From Bacteroidia bacterium (GTDB taxonomy: Bacteria > Bacteroidota > Bacteroidia > B-17B0 > Aurantibacillaceae), in assembly GCA_016787895.1 (NCBI GenBank), contig JAEUTN010000014.1:62001-126000 (forward strand): a stretch of 64,000 nt of DNA, given 5' to 3'. Shown piece by piece: positions 43,187 to 51,318 of the stretch. The notes below the pieces were generated by a model. That model was not told the DNA's origin. It worked only from the letters and a program-made list of their open reading frames with translations, and ran no database searches. Positions within the stretch are counted from its first letter, which is position 1. Each line of letters begins with the position of its first letter. Position numbers and translations under genes: made by a program.

Positions 43187-43234
43187 TTGAGTAAAAGTAC
43201 CTATAGGTTTTGGAGGTGCCCGGCTTTACCTTTA
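43187..43234 (+). promoter_or_regulatory. NarL-like operator plus TAnnTTTA promoter (copy 3)
   Basis: C-run, then TTGAGTA-N4-TACCTAT (43187-43204), 22 bases, TACCTTTA (43227-43234). The bases from the operator to ACGTTCTTT are largely shared with copy 4. It points at the hairpin transcript below, not at a protein gene. Confidence 0.6.
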
Positions 43235-43239
43235 TGCTC

Positions 43240-43367
43240 AGACGTTCTTTGCATTGCGCCAAAGCCTTAACAAGGGCGCGGTGGTTGGAACTCGAACCGG
43301 TGTTTGTGTTGTGCCATCTGTTTCGAGTTCCCTCGGTTAGTTGACCACCGTTGGCGCAATTTTTTTT
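43240..43367 (+). ncRNA. Candidate structured small RNA with terminator
   Basis: Starting a few bases after the TACCTTTA box, the region folds on itself: outer arms TTGCGCCAA (43254-43262) and TTGGCGCAA (43351-43359), next GGTGGT/ACCACC (43280, 43344), then GGAACTCG/CGAGTTCC (43287, 43324). Eight T residues (43360-43367) follow at once. There is no ORF of note. A promoter, a nested stem and a T-run within 130 bases make a small regulatory RNA the best reading. Confidence 0.5.
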
Positions 43368-43476
43368 CACTACTCGGGGGCCGGTTCATCAGGGGCCGGC
43401 TCTATAGTAGCCTTTATTGTGAAACTCATTTTTAATCCCCTTAAGGGTTTTTTTCAGTTACTGCTCCCCCCAATAT

Positions 43477-43524
43477 TTGAGTAAAACTACCTATAGGATT
43501 TAGTTGGCCCGCCTTTTAATTTTA
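43477..43524 (+). promoter_or_regulatory. NarL-like operator plus TAnnTTTA promoter (copy 4)
   Basis: C-run, TTGAGTA-N4-TACCTAT (43477-43494), 22 bases, TAATTTTA (43517-43524). No protein gene follows for over 400 bases; the downstream stretch has a TGGTTTT/AAAACCA hairpin (43583-43605) and G/C-rich repeats, so a second small RNA is possible. Confidence 0.5.
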
Positions 43525-43670
43525 TACTACGTTCTTTCTTCTTTTATGTTAGAATAAGCCGTGGCTGTGAGGGAATTGGTAAATGGTTTTTGAAATACAA
43601 AACCACTCAGGCCCGGCGTTTCCACAACAGGCAGTGCCGGGCACCCGGTTGTTATAGAGGGCAGCCAGGC

Positions 43671-43750
43671 CCGCCTGCCGAAGCAAAGAGCTCGACTGGG
43701 CGGGCAGGCTCGCCTGCCGAAGCAAAGAGCTGCGACAGGGCGGGCAGGCC
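43671..43750. repeat. Two tandem copies of a 40-base G/C-rich palindrome
   Basis: Each unit reads CGCCTGCCGAAGCAAAGAGC ... GGGCGGGCAGGC; the ends CGCCTGCC and GGGCGGGCAGG pair to form a stem. Units span 43671-43710 and 43711-43750. A similar palindrome is at 39241-39280, so this is a dispersed REP-like repeat. Confidence 0.7.
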
Positions 43751-43959
43751 CGGCCTGCACTTGTTGGAGGTAAACTGATGCCTTGCCAGGCAATTTTAAA
43801 CAATTACAATTACTTACAAATGATTAAATTCGGGTTTGTGGCGGGTAGCTATAAGTTAGCGCCCATTGCTGACGGACCAATGCACAGGTTTCCTGCAGAC
43901 AGAAATACACTTTAAAATCCCAAAATATTTTCGTAGTTTAGGACCAACATCTATCGACC

Positions 43960-44190
43960 ATGACTTCAAAGACCTTAAAGAGAAAAGTAATAGAGTACAT
44001 TAACCACGCCGAGGACAATGTTATTGAGGCAGTTTATAAAATGCTTAAAATTTACGAGGACGGGGAAGGTAATAGTTTAATGTCCTCGGAGCAAAAAACC
44101 GAGATCGAAAGACGTTCCTCTCTATTCAAACAAGGTAAGCTCAAGACATCTTCATGGGCCGACGTAAAAAAACGAGCGCGAACATCATAA
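43960..44190 (+). CDS. Antitoxin of a ParDE/RelBE-type pair
   Basis: 76 residues: LKRKVIEYINHAEDNVIEAVYKML, a helical N-terminus, then LFKQGKLKTSSWADVKKRARTS, the short tail common to small antitoxins that wrap around ParE/RelE toxins. It precedes the toxin by 6 bases. The -7-like TAGTTTAG (43935 region) may serve as promoter. A GTTAGCGC motif at 43855-43862 lies just upstream, matching the cassette-boundary motif of the following region. Confidence 0.75.
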   Translation: MTSKTLKRKVIEYINHAEDNVIEAVYKMLKIYEDGEGNSLMSSEQKTEIERRSSLFKQGKLKTSSWADVKKRARTS

Positions 44191-44196
44191 TCTTCC

Positions 44197-44496
44197 GTGA
44201 CTTTCAAACTTGAAATAACCAATCTTGCAGAAGAAGAATATTCTTCGACCTTTCATTATTACGAAGAACAACAGCCAGGACTAGGAGAGAAATTCGAAAA
44301 AGAAGCAGACTATTTAATGGAAAAGCTTAAACAAAATCCATATCTGTTTCAACGTAAGTACAAGCATTATAGAGAAGCAGTATTCAAACGGTTTCCTTAT
44401 TTTATTATTTACGAAATCATTGACAGTTCCGTTATCGTCCATTCTTTCTTTCATGCAAATCGAAATCCAAAAAGAAAACTAAAAAGTAGGACCTAG
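44197..44496 (+). CDS. ParE/RelE-family toxin
   Basis: 99 residues from a GTG start. LEITNLAEEEYSSTFHYYEEQ, GEKFEKEADYLMEKLKQNP and FKRFPYFIIYEIIDSSVIVHSFFHANRNPKR are typical of the ParE/RelE fold; the C-terminal H-x-R/K residues agree with the family. It would poison gyrase or mRNA translation when the antitoxin is lost. Toxin-antitoxin pairs are common stabilisers of gene-cassette arrays, which fits the neighbouring repeats. Confidence 0.85.
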   Translation: MTFKLEITNLAEEEYSSTFHYYEEQQPGLGEKFEKEADYLMEKLKQNPYLFQRKYKHYREAVFKRFPYFIIYEIIDSSVIVHSFFHANRNPKRKLKSRT

Positions 44497-44564
44497 CTTT
44501 ATATTCTTGCGGACACACACACAAAAGGGTTTGCTCACCACCCAAAAGACATAAGCAACGAGGC

Positions 44565-44760
44565 GCTAACAGCCAACTGGCGCCACCGGGACAAAATACA
44601 GCTTTTCGTATGCAGGCCCTGTTTAATAAAAAGGCGTGCTTCGCACCGGGACAATAGTGGCGGGCCTGCGTCAGGTGTTTTAACATCCGGACAAATTTTC
44701 TATCTTTAGCTTCAGACTGGTTCTCCGTAAGCCGGCGAGCGCCAGTTGGCAAAACGTTAC
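44565..44760. repeat. attC-like inverted repeat 1
   Basis: Left end GCTAACA followed by GCCAACTGGCGC (44572-44583); right end GCGCCAGTTGGC (44739-44750) followed by AAAACGTTAC. The 12-base arms are perfect complements and the outer ends read TAAC...GTTA, as in integron attC sites, though about 200 bases is long. Inner GCAGGCCC/GGGCCTGC also pair. TATCTTTAGC (44701) may be a cassette promoter. Confidence 0.55.
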
Positions 44761-44799
44761 CAGCAACAAAGGCGGACAGACATCGGTAGACAAATAATC

Positions 44800-45330
44800 A
44801 TGCGGACATTAATAATTATATTTAATCTTATCGCCTCGACAACTTTCGGACAATTGCTGTATCGACAAAATCTTTCATCAGCGACAAATTCTGTTTTGAC
44901 TAAAATGGACTCAATTGTAGGCAACTCGACGACTCTTGAATTTAGAACTATTGGAGAAGGAAGTAGAATTTCCAATATGTACCTCACATATGCCGAGCTG
45001 ACAAAAGCAGCTACGGAGGTCGAACTATTATCAATATTAGCCAATCAAAATGAAAAATCTGTAATAAGGGGATATGCTTATATGGCTTACGTATATTTAT
45101 GTGACAAAGAGAAAAAGAAAGAAAAACAATTCAATTACAATTTCACTCTTAAAGTTTTTAGTGGTTGTTTAATTAATCCGTACACATTCTCTTCCTTTGT
45201 TGAAAAGGTTCATACCCGTAGGCCTTTTGATCCATATCCAAAAAAAATCGTTCTCGATCCCGAAGAAAAAGAAGCTATTAAGGTTGAAAATAAAATACGG
45301 AAAGAACAAGGTGAAAATGAGCGAAAATGA
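44800..45330 (+). CDS. Secreted hypothetical protein (cassette gene)
   Basis: 176 residues from the ATG at 44800, which gives a clean signal peptide (TLIIIFNLIASTTFGQ); the frame from 44746 lies in the repeat. The mature part has YAELTKAATEVELLSILANQ and a Lys/Glu-rich end (DPEEKEAIKVENKIRKEQGENERK). Helical-repeat-like early part, no known family. It overlaps the next gene by 4 bases, so both travel together in one cassette. Confidence 0.6.
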   Translation: MRTLIIIFNLIASTTFGQLLYRQNLSSATNSVLTKMDSIVGNSTTLEFRTIGEGSRISNMYLTYAELTKAATEVELLSILANQNEKSVIRGYAYMAYVYLCDKEKKKEKQFNYNFTLKVFSGCLINPYTFSSFVEKVHTRRPFDPYPKKIVLDPEEKEAIKVENKIRKEQGENERK

Positions 45331-45932
45331 GTAATGACAACAATAAAATATTAATTATCGAGCCAACAGTTGGTTATATGCTTAAAGTAATTAAATCTGG
45401 TAAGACAATAACAAAATTTAAAAACGAATTCGCCGCAATTCGACACGGCAACTACTTTGAATTCTTGAACATGGTTAAAGGACCAATACCATTTATGGTT
45501 ACTTATAACGCAGGCAATATTACAACCGACAACACACCAACAAAAGACGACTGTGATTTTGGTGGTTTGCTTAAAGCTGGACCTTCATTGGTTATATTTT
45601 ATAAAAACTGTTTATCAGAATACGGCTCAATTCCCGACACAGACATTTCAAATGAAACTTATGGTAAGATTGTTTTATTTGAAATCAGTTTAAGAATGCA
45701 CGCAAACAATGACAAGCTTTTGAACGAAAGAGAAGATTTAATAAATGTAATTGACAAATTAGCTACTTTTAAAAACCTCGGACAAATAGATACAGAAAAA
45801 CTTCAGTTAGGAAGAAAATTTCGGAACATGATCATGCATAATAAAAATCAATTTCCTTCATGGGCAGACGGAATTAAAGCATTTGAAAGTGCTTACGAAG
45901 TTTTGGTACAACATCAAATAACCGTTATTTAA
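45327..45932 (+). CDS. Hypothetical cytoplasmic protein (cassette gene)
   Basis: 201 residues, no signal or membrane helix. Segments include IIEPTVGYMLKVIKSGKTITKF, YGKIVLFEISLRMHANNDK and ENLREDLINVIDKLA-type helices, then LQLGRKFRNMIMHNKNQFPSW. RKFRNxxxHNKN resembles short R-x4-6-H motifs of HEPN-type proteins, but this is a weak clue. Not recognised. Coupled to the secreted protein upstream. Confidence 0.55.
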   Translation: MSNDNNKILIIEPTVGYMLKVIKSGKTITKFKNEFAAIRHGNYFEFLNMVKGPIPFMVTYNAGNITTDNTPTKDDCDFGGLLKAGPSLVIFYKNCLSEYGSIPDTDISNETYGKIVLFEISLRMHANNDKLLNEREDLINVIDKLATFKNLGQIDTEKLQLGRKFRNMIMHNKNQFPSWADGIKAFESAYEVLVQHQITVI

Positions 45933-45934
45933 AG

Positions 45935-46075
45935 CGGACACCCAAGCGGCGCGTAAGCTGTGTGCGCCTTTGCAGACTGGTAACAGTACCTACTGGTGAT
46001 TTTTTGTGGGTTAGCGCTCAAATGCGTAAATTGGACTTAGCAAAAAACTACCAGTAGCTGCAAAACGTTTGAACT
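45935..46075. repeat. attC-like inverted repeat 2
   Basis: CTACTGGT (45990-45997) pairs with ACCAGTAG (46050-46057), with GTTAGCGC (46010-46017) between and GCAAAACGTT at the right end. GCGCGTAAGCTGTGTGCGCC forms an outer stem on the left. It separates two unrelated genes on the same strand. Confidence 0.45.
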
Positions 46076-46084
46076 AATACTTCA

Positions 46085-46738
46085 TTGTTGAACAAATTAT
46101 TAGTAATAGTTTCATTTATTTTTTGGCTTTTAATAGTTCAATTAACCTCACATTACTATTTTACACTTGATTCTGAAAATGAACCATGGATAATTGTGAT
46201 AGTGTTTTTACAAACTCTGATCAATATATTTTTTGGAATTTCATTTAGCATTTTCATAATTATTTCAGAAAATTCAAAAAGTAAACTTTTATTGGCTATG
46301 GCGCTCCTATTCAGCCTAATTTTCAATTTTTTATTTGTTCTTATAAATGGAAGATCTTCACCATTAAATTGGTTCAATGAGAGTGAAAAACCAGACTACC
46401 ATTTGAAGGTTACTGCTTTAGTTAATTACAATGACAGTTTGAAAACACAAAGTAAAATCATTCTTGACAGCAAAAGTCATTATCAAGAAATAAATGTTGA
46501 GGACGACACAATAGTATTTTATCTTGACCTTAATACTAATTATACCGTTCGATTTACAAACCTCGGATACCCATCAAAAAAAATACTCTTCGATACTAAA
46601 ACTTATAACTTCAAGAATGACACTAATAACTATAATTTTGTGGTTAACTTAGAATTACAAAACTCTAACAAATATTCTGACAGCATTATTGGATTGGTTG
46701 CTTTTGACGCTTCTAAAAAAGTATTTATTAAAAAATAA
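46085..46738 (+). CDS. Membrane protein with C-terminal beta domain (cassette gene)
   Basis: 217 residues from a TTG start. Three membrane helices (LLVIVSFIFWLLIVQLTSHYYF, WIIVIVFLQTLINIFFGISFSIFII, LLLAMALLFSLIFNFLFVLI) are followed by a ~100-residue beta domain (YHLKVTALVNYNDSLKTQSK ... NYTVRFTNLGYPSKK), which reads like a carboxypeptidase-regulatory-type fold. No known family. The start is uncertain because no ATG is in frame upstream. Confidence 0.55.
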   Translation: MLNKLLVIVSFIFWLLIVQLTSHYYFTLDSENEPWIIVIVFLQTLINIFFGISFSIFIIISENSKSKLLLAMALLFSLIFNFLFVLINGRSSPLNWFNESEKPDYHLKVTALVNYNDSLKTQSKIILDSKSHYQEINVEDDTIVFYLDLNTNYTVRFTNLGYPSKKILFDTKTYNFKNDTNNYNFVVNLELQNSNKYSDSIIGLVAFDASKKVFIKK

Positions 46739-46772
46739 TTATTGCATCGACGAGAATGAACGAAGTGCTGCT

Positions 46773-46975
46773 GCTAACACCCGATTAGCGCCATTCGGAC
46801 AAGAACAGCCTCTCGTAAGAAAACGCTGTTTAAATTTAGGCGTGCTTCGCACATGAAACTTTTGCGCTTTTGCGTTAGTTATTTTATCTTCACGGTATAC
46901 AGATGGTCGTTGTAGCAGTTGCAATATTCTTAAGGGGCTGGCGGCTAGCGGCCAAACATGAGCAGTAACCATAAA
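46773..46975. repeat. attC-like repeat 3
   Basis: GCTAACA, GCGCCA, CGGACAA, ACAGC, TCGTA, CTGTTTAA and AGGCGTGCTTCGCAC occur here (46773-46852) in the same order as in repeat 1 (44565-44650). The right end GGCGGCTAGCGGCCAAAC is a shorter palindrome. The shared 80-base order shows the two spacers are copies of one element type. Confidence 0.55.
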
Positions 46976-46991
46976 TATCAGACACCGCAAT

Positions 46992-47855
46992 ATGAACAAA
47001 ACAATGACAATCCTTTTGACACTTTTAACCTTAAGTGTATTTGGACAAAAAAATCCAACCGATGAAGCACAAGCAATTGTAACCGAAGGAAAATTACTCT
47101 ACAAGTCGGAAATGGCTTCTTGGTATGGGACAGATTTGTTTTTAGAAAACTACAAAGACAGAGAAAATATTGGAGGTTATTTTTCTTACACCGAAATCGA
47201 TATTGTAAAGTGTGTTTTCTTTTCAATAGCAGAAAATCCAAAAGTTATCGGGACAATTACGTTTGACAGCACTTACAACGTAAAGACCGCAACAATTGAT
47301 TTAACAAAAAGGGATTTGAATAAAACTGAAATCGCCTTGTTTCAAATCAGAAAAATTGCATTAGACGAGTTGAACACAAACACAGACGGACTTTTCAAGT
47401 TTTACAAAAACACCAATCCAAACATAATTCCGCTAATCAACGGACAAGAAAAGAAAGTTTACATTTTGACGGGACCACAACAAAGCGGCGTTGTAATTTT
47501 TGGTAATGACTACTTGTTGACCTTTGACAAAAACAACAAACTTTTAACAAAAAAGCAACTTCATAAAAACATAATTCCTATTGAATACGGAAACACAGTA
47601 GATGGAAATGAAGTTGTGGGTGCAGTGCATAGTCATTTACCAGAAACAGGCGACTTTATTACATCAACAGACATTTGCACCTTGATGCTTTACGCGAAGT
47701 TTGCAAGGTGGAAAACTTATAATGTTGTTTCCGAAAAATACCTGAACATTTGGAATTGTGAAACAAACCAACTAACAGTAGTACCAATGAAAACACTTGA
47801 CAAAATCACAAAAGACCAAGAAAAGAGAAAAAAGAAAAATAAAAAAGACGAGTAG
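46992..47855 (+). CDS. Secreted DUF4329/JAMM-like protein (cassette gene)
   Basis: 287 residues. Signal peptide (MTILLTLLTLSVFGQ). The C-terminal domain holds VVGAVHSHLPETGDFITSTD, an H-x-H followed after nine residues by S/T-x-x-D, close to the JAMM metalloprotease motif (HxH-x7-SxxD). DUF4329 proteins share it. It may cleave isopeptide bonds or be a toxin-like effector domain; the spacing is one to two residues longer than classical JAMM, so activity is uncertain. Lys-rich end (RKKKNKKDE). Confidence 0.55.
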   Translation: MNKTMTILLTLLTLSVFGQKNPTDEAQAIVTEGKLLYKSEMASWYGTDLFLENYKDRENIGGYFSYTEIDIVKCVFFSIAENPKVIGTITFDSTYNVKTATIDLTKRDLNKTEIALFQIRKIALDELNTNTDGLFKFYKNTNPNIIPLINGQEKKVYILTGPQQSGVVIFGNDYLLTFDKNNKLLTKKQLHKNIIPIEYGNTVDGNEVVGAVHSHLPETGDFITSTDICTLMLYAKFARWKTYNVVSEKYLNIWNCETNQLTVVPMKTLDKITKDQEKRKKKNKKDE

Positions 47856-47863
47856 TGACCAAT

Positions 47864-47892
47864 GCTAACAAGGGTTTTGCGCTATTGGGCAG
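47864..47892. repeat. attC-like end, last of the cassette array
   Basis: GCTAACAAGGGTTTTGCGC, matching the left ends of repeats 1 and 3, directly after the stop of the JAMM-like gene. After it (to 48060) come a GTACTCGTGACGAGTA palindrome and CCCGATATATCGGG, but no right-hand GTTA end was found. Confidence 0.45.
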
Positions 47893-48060
47893 ATCCCGAG
47901 TACTCGTGACGAGTAGAAAAATCCCGATATATCGGGAGAGCAATTAATAAACTTTGGTGCATGTGTCCCGTCCCTACTGCGTTACAAAGAGCAAGCAGTT
48001 TAAGGTTTCAAAACATACTAAAACAGGCCTCTCAAACGTTGATTATGAAAACCCAATACC

Positions 48061-48276
48061 ATGAAAACAAAGGCTTTATTCAAACCCTTGATTCTTTGTA
48101 CTTTTTTAATCTGTCTTTGCTCCTGTCAAAAAAACAAAACCTGTTACGATGAGGCCTTGTACCAGGCTCACAAAAACGATATTTGTAAAATGGATTGTCC
48201 GGGGGTAATTGGTTGTGATGGAAAAACGTATTGCAATGCCTGCATTGCCAATAGCCAGGGTATACGCGTAAAATAA
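48061..48276 (+). CDS. Kazal-type serine protease inhibitor-like lipoprotein
   Basis: 71 residues. Lipoprotein signal (LILCTFLICLCSC), then a Kazal-like domain: KTCYDEAL, DICKMDCPGVIGCDGKTYCNACIANSQG. The CP...CDGxTYxNxCxA pattern is the family signature; the usual Val-Cys-Gly is Ile-Gly-Cys. It may block host or competitor serine proteases at the cell surface. It precedes another lipoprotein gene by 8 bases. Confidence 0.8.
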   Translation: MKTKALFKPLILCTFLICLCSCQKNKTCYDEALYQAHKNDICKMDCPGVIGCDGKTYCNACIANSQGIRVK

Positions 48277-48283
48277 GTTTAAG

Positions 48284-48931
48284 ATGATTCGCCAATCAAG
48301 TGTTTATATCCATATTCTCATTTTCAGCCTGTTTTTAGTTGGCGCCTGCTCCCAAAATGAATCCGCTCAAAACGCGTCCGGGAAAACAGAAACCGAGCCT
48401 GCTTCTGTAAATTCTGACACCAACCGCATAGTCCTGCACGATACGGCTCAACTCAGTAAAACGGAACTCACCTCGCTTTACAACCGGGCCATCAGCGATT
48501 TTATGCAGGTGATGTACCAAAAGGATGCTCTGGTGTTTGATACCCTGTTTTTGGGTGATAGAAAAATGGGCACCAAGGATGATTTTCCTGAACTCGATCT
48601 CCCCGAAAAAATTGGCAGCACCAGTATTGTCCTTGTATCCGTTGGTAAAGCGCATGGAGTGTACAAAACGCGGTTCAAAAAAACCAGTCCTTTCATTAAC
48701 CTCATGGGCTGGGCCAACAGAACCGACGCGGAGTTTATCTTCATCACTTTTTATCCTGAGTTCAGTCATCAATACGACTGTTACCTGAATTACGTTTACC
48801 ATCCCGTAAAAAAGGACTATGAACTCAGTGAACAGCGCCTTGAAGTGTTGATGGGCAATCCCTCCAACAAAACGCCGCACTTTGCTATTTACAAAGCAGG
48901 GAAGTACATTGGGGATAAGGCCATTCCATAA
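48284..48931 (+). CDS. Hypothetical lipoprotein
   Basis: 215 residues with a lipobox (IFSLFLVGACSQN) and a Ser/Ala-rich spacer. The mature domain has mixed alpha/beta with YQKDALVFDTLFLGDRKMG, INLMGWANRTDAEFIFITFYP and YVYHPVKKDYELSEQRLEVL. Not recognised. Likely transcribed with the Kazal lipoprotein. Confidence 0.65.
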   Translation: MIRQSSVYIHILIFSLFLVGACSQNESAQNASGKTETEPASVNSDTNRIVLHDTAQLSKTELTSLYNRAISDFMQVMYQKDALVFDTLFLGDRKMGTKDDFPELDLPEKIGSTSIVLVSVGKAHGVYKTRFKKTSPFINLMGWANRTDAEFIFITFYPEFSHQYDCYLNYVYHPVKKDYELSEQRLEVLMGNPSNKTPHFAIYKAGKYIGDKAIP

Positions 48932-49209
48932 AACCTTTGTTAACTATCCATCGTAGCTTTTTGTTTGTCCCCTAAAATGATTTCCTTTTTGTGGAACCCC
49001 GTTCCTTAGACAAAAAAACGAGGCTCTGTTTATCCATTTTTCGCTCACTACCGTCCTCCAAAGCCAGGGCGTTTTTTTTGCAGGTTCAACACAAATGTTT
49101 ATCTTGACCTGGTAAAGTTTAAACACATTCGCTATAGGCCCGCAATGCAGAGCCATGGCGGAGGGAGAAGCCGATAGCCCAAAGTGGAGGCGGGATTTTA
49201 ATTTTTGAT

Positions 49210-50181
49210 ATGGAAACAGCAACAAACCAAAACACCTCTACCTCACAAAATTACCGCCTTGAGTTTTTAGGAAAAGGTTCGGAGTACTTTGCCATTATGA
49301 TTGTCAATTGGCTGTTGACGCTTATCACCTTTGGCATCTATTACCCCTGGGCCAGAGCCAAACGCCTGCAATACATGTACGGGCACACCGCACTGAACAG
49401 CGAACGGTTTCATTTTTCGGGCACCGGTAATGAAATGTTCAAGGGCTTTATCAAACTTATTGTGTTCTATATTTTGATGATGGGCGGTTATATGCTGCTG
49501 CTTACTTATTTGAAATCTCCGCTTCTGGCCATCCTCTATTTATACCTCGCGCTTTTTGCCATAATTCCTTTTGCGGTTCACGGTTCCTTCAGATACAGAA
49601 TGAGCAGAACTTCGTACCGGGGCATACGTTTTGGTTACCGCGGCAATCGAAACGAGTTGGTAAAAAACTTTTTTAAATGGTTGTTTTTTACCATCATCAC
49701 TTTCGGCATTTATGGGGCCTGGTTGCAGATGAACCTCCGCCGTTACACCCATCAACACATACGTTACGGGGATGTAGAGTTTTCGAACGAAGGAGAAGGG
49801 TCTGAATACTTTTTGCTGAACCTGAAAGGGTATATTTTTACCCTGTTCACCCTGGGCATCTATCTATTTTGGTGGCAAAAAGACATTTTTGAGTATTACA
49901 TCAACAAAATGAAAATGAGCAAGGGCGAAACCGGCATCGAATGCCATTCAAGCGCTACTGGTGGGGGCTTTTTTCTGCTTTTGGCCGGTAACCTGCTGAT
50001 TACCGTGTTCACCCTGGGTTTTGGAAAAGCCTGGGCGGATGTGCGCACCCAAAAATTTATTTGCAATTCCATTCAAATGCAAGGCAACATCAACATTGAT
50101 GAAATTCACCAAACCGAAGAAGAATACACCAACGCCTTTGGAGAAGATGCCATGGACTTTTTTGAAATAGATCTGGCCTAA
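49210..50181 (+). CDS. DUF898 (YjgN-like) membrane protein
   Basis: 323 residues. Two copies of a pattern with hydrophobic helices and FGIYYPWARAKRLQYMYGHT, then FGIYGAWLQMNLRRYTHQHIRYG and FTLGIYLFWWQKDIFEYYINKM. Such repeated F-T-x-G-I-Y-x-W units with following basic-aromatic stretches define DUF898. Function is unknown; it is an inner-membrane protein. The M48 protease gene follows after one base, a pairing seen in many Bacteroidota. Confidence 0.85.
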   Translation: METATNQNTSTSQNYRLEFLGKGSEYFAIMIVNWLLTLITFGIYYPWARAKRLQYMYGHTALNSERFHFSGTGNEMFKGFIKLIVFYILMMGGYMLLLTYLKSPLLAILYLYLALFAIIPFAVHGSFRYRMSRTSYRGIRFGYRGNRNELVKNFFKWLFFTIITFGIYGAWLQMNLRRYTHQHIRYGDVEFSNEGEGSEYFLLNLKGYIFTLFTLGIYLFWWQKDIFEYYINKMKMSKGETGIECHSSATGGGFFLLLAGNLLITVFTLGFGKAWADVRTQKFICNSIQMQGNINIDEIHQTEEEYTNAFGEDAMDFFEIDLA

Positions 50182-50182
50182 G

Positions 50183-51250
50183 ATGAACCCTACTGTTGCG
50201 GCACTTTATTTCGATGGGCAATCTTCGGCCTCACGCCCTGTTGTACTGCAATTTGATGAACCCTTTCTTGAACTGCATTTGTTGTTTGCCGGAGAAAATA
50301 CCATGGTATGGCCCCTGAGTGAGCTGCGCTTTGAAAATTACGGACAGGTACTGGAAATCCGAAGTCAACTGCATTCAGGCGCTTTGGTAAAAACAGAAGA
50401 CCCCGGGTTTTCACAGGCTTTTATCAAGGCCATGAAACAAAACAAACACGTGGATGTTCATTCGCGTCTATTGGGTCTTGGTTTTTCAAAACTAATGGTA
50501 CTGGCTTTGGTTTTAATTGCCCTGGTAGGGCTGGCGTATTTTTATGCCTTGCCTCCGCTGGCCGAAAGAGCGGCCACTTTGTTACCCGAAAGTTTTGATG
50601 AGGAGATTGGCAACATCGTGATGGAGAGTATTATTGATGAAGAAGAAATTGATGTTGAAAAAACCAAAGTCTTGCAGTCCTTTGCATCCCGGCTCCGGTT
50701 AAACAACACCAAAGCTCTTACGTTTACAGTTGTTCATTCAGAGCAAGTGAACGCCTTTGCTCTTCCGAACGGGCAAATTGTGGTTTATTCGGGCATACTG
50801 GATGGCATGAACAGCCCCGAAGAACTCATCGCTTTGCTTGGGCACGAAGCAACACACGTAAACAAAAGGCATTCCATTCAAATGTTGTGCAGAAACCTCT
50901 CGGGTTATATGGTGGTTTCGCTCTTGTTGAGTGATGTCAACGGCATCATGGCTGTGCTGGCCGACAATGCCCAGCAACTTCATTCCCTTTCTTACTCCCG
51001 CCGGTTTGAAAAGGAGGCAGACGAAGAAGGTTTGAGCATATTGATGAACAACCATGCCAATCCCTATGGAATGGTGCAACTGTTTGAACAACTGGAAAAA
51101 GAAAATAAATTTTCGGTTCCTACCATCCTTAGCACACACCCCCTGACAACAGAACGTAAAGAAAATATGCAGAAAATAATTTCGGGTTCGTCGTATGAAA
51201 TAAAACCAGACACAAATCTGAGTTCTATTTTTGAACTTTTAAAAGATTAA
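50183..51250 (+). CDS. M48-family metallopeptidase, membrane-anchored
   Basis: 355 residues. An N-terminal ~100-residue domain (LQFDEPFLELHLLFAGENTMVWPLSELRF) precedes one membrane helix (LMVLALVLIALVGLAYFYAL). The zinc site is HEATH at 221-225 with the further Glu in FEKEADEEGL. It is an Ste24/HtpX-related peptidase, here with a periplasmic catalytic part related to BepA or LoiP. It probably acts on envelope proteins together with the DUF898 partner. Confidence 0.9.
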   Translation: MNPTVAALYFDGQSSASRPVVLQFDEPFLELHLLFAGENTMVWPLSELRFENYGQVLEIRSQLHSGALVKTEDPGFSQAFIKAMKQNKHVDVHSRLLGLGFSKLMVLALVLIALVGLAYFYALPPLAERAATLLPESFDEEIGNIVMESIIDEEEIDVEKTKVLQSFASRLRLNNTKALTFTVVHSEQVNAFALPNGQIVVYSGILDGMNSPEELIALLGHEATHVNKRHSIQMLCRNLSGYMVVSLLLSDVNGIMAVLADNAQQLHSLSYSRRFEKEADEEGLSILMNNHANPYGMVQLFEQLEKENKFSVPTILSTHPLTTERKENMQKIISGSSYEIKPDTNLSSIFELLKD

Positions 51251-51318
51251 AGGAATTTTCTCAATGTCGCATATAGCTAAGAGAACACCTTTGCATAGGT
51301 AGAATAAAAAAAACAATC

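Noticed and set aside
43529..43803. Minus-strand ORFs with CFGRRAC and SLLRQAGL repeats
   Set aside because: They come from the two tandem G/C-rich palindromes and lack any family features.
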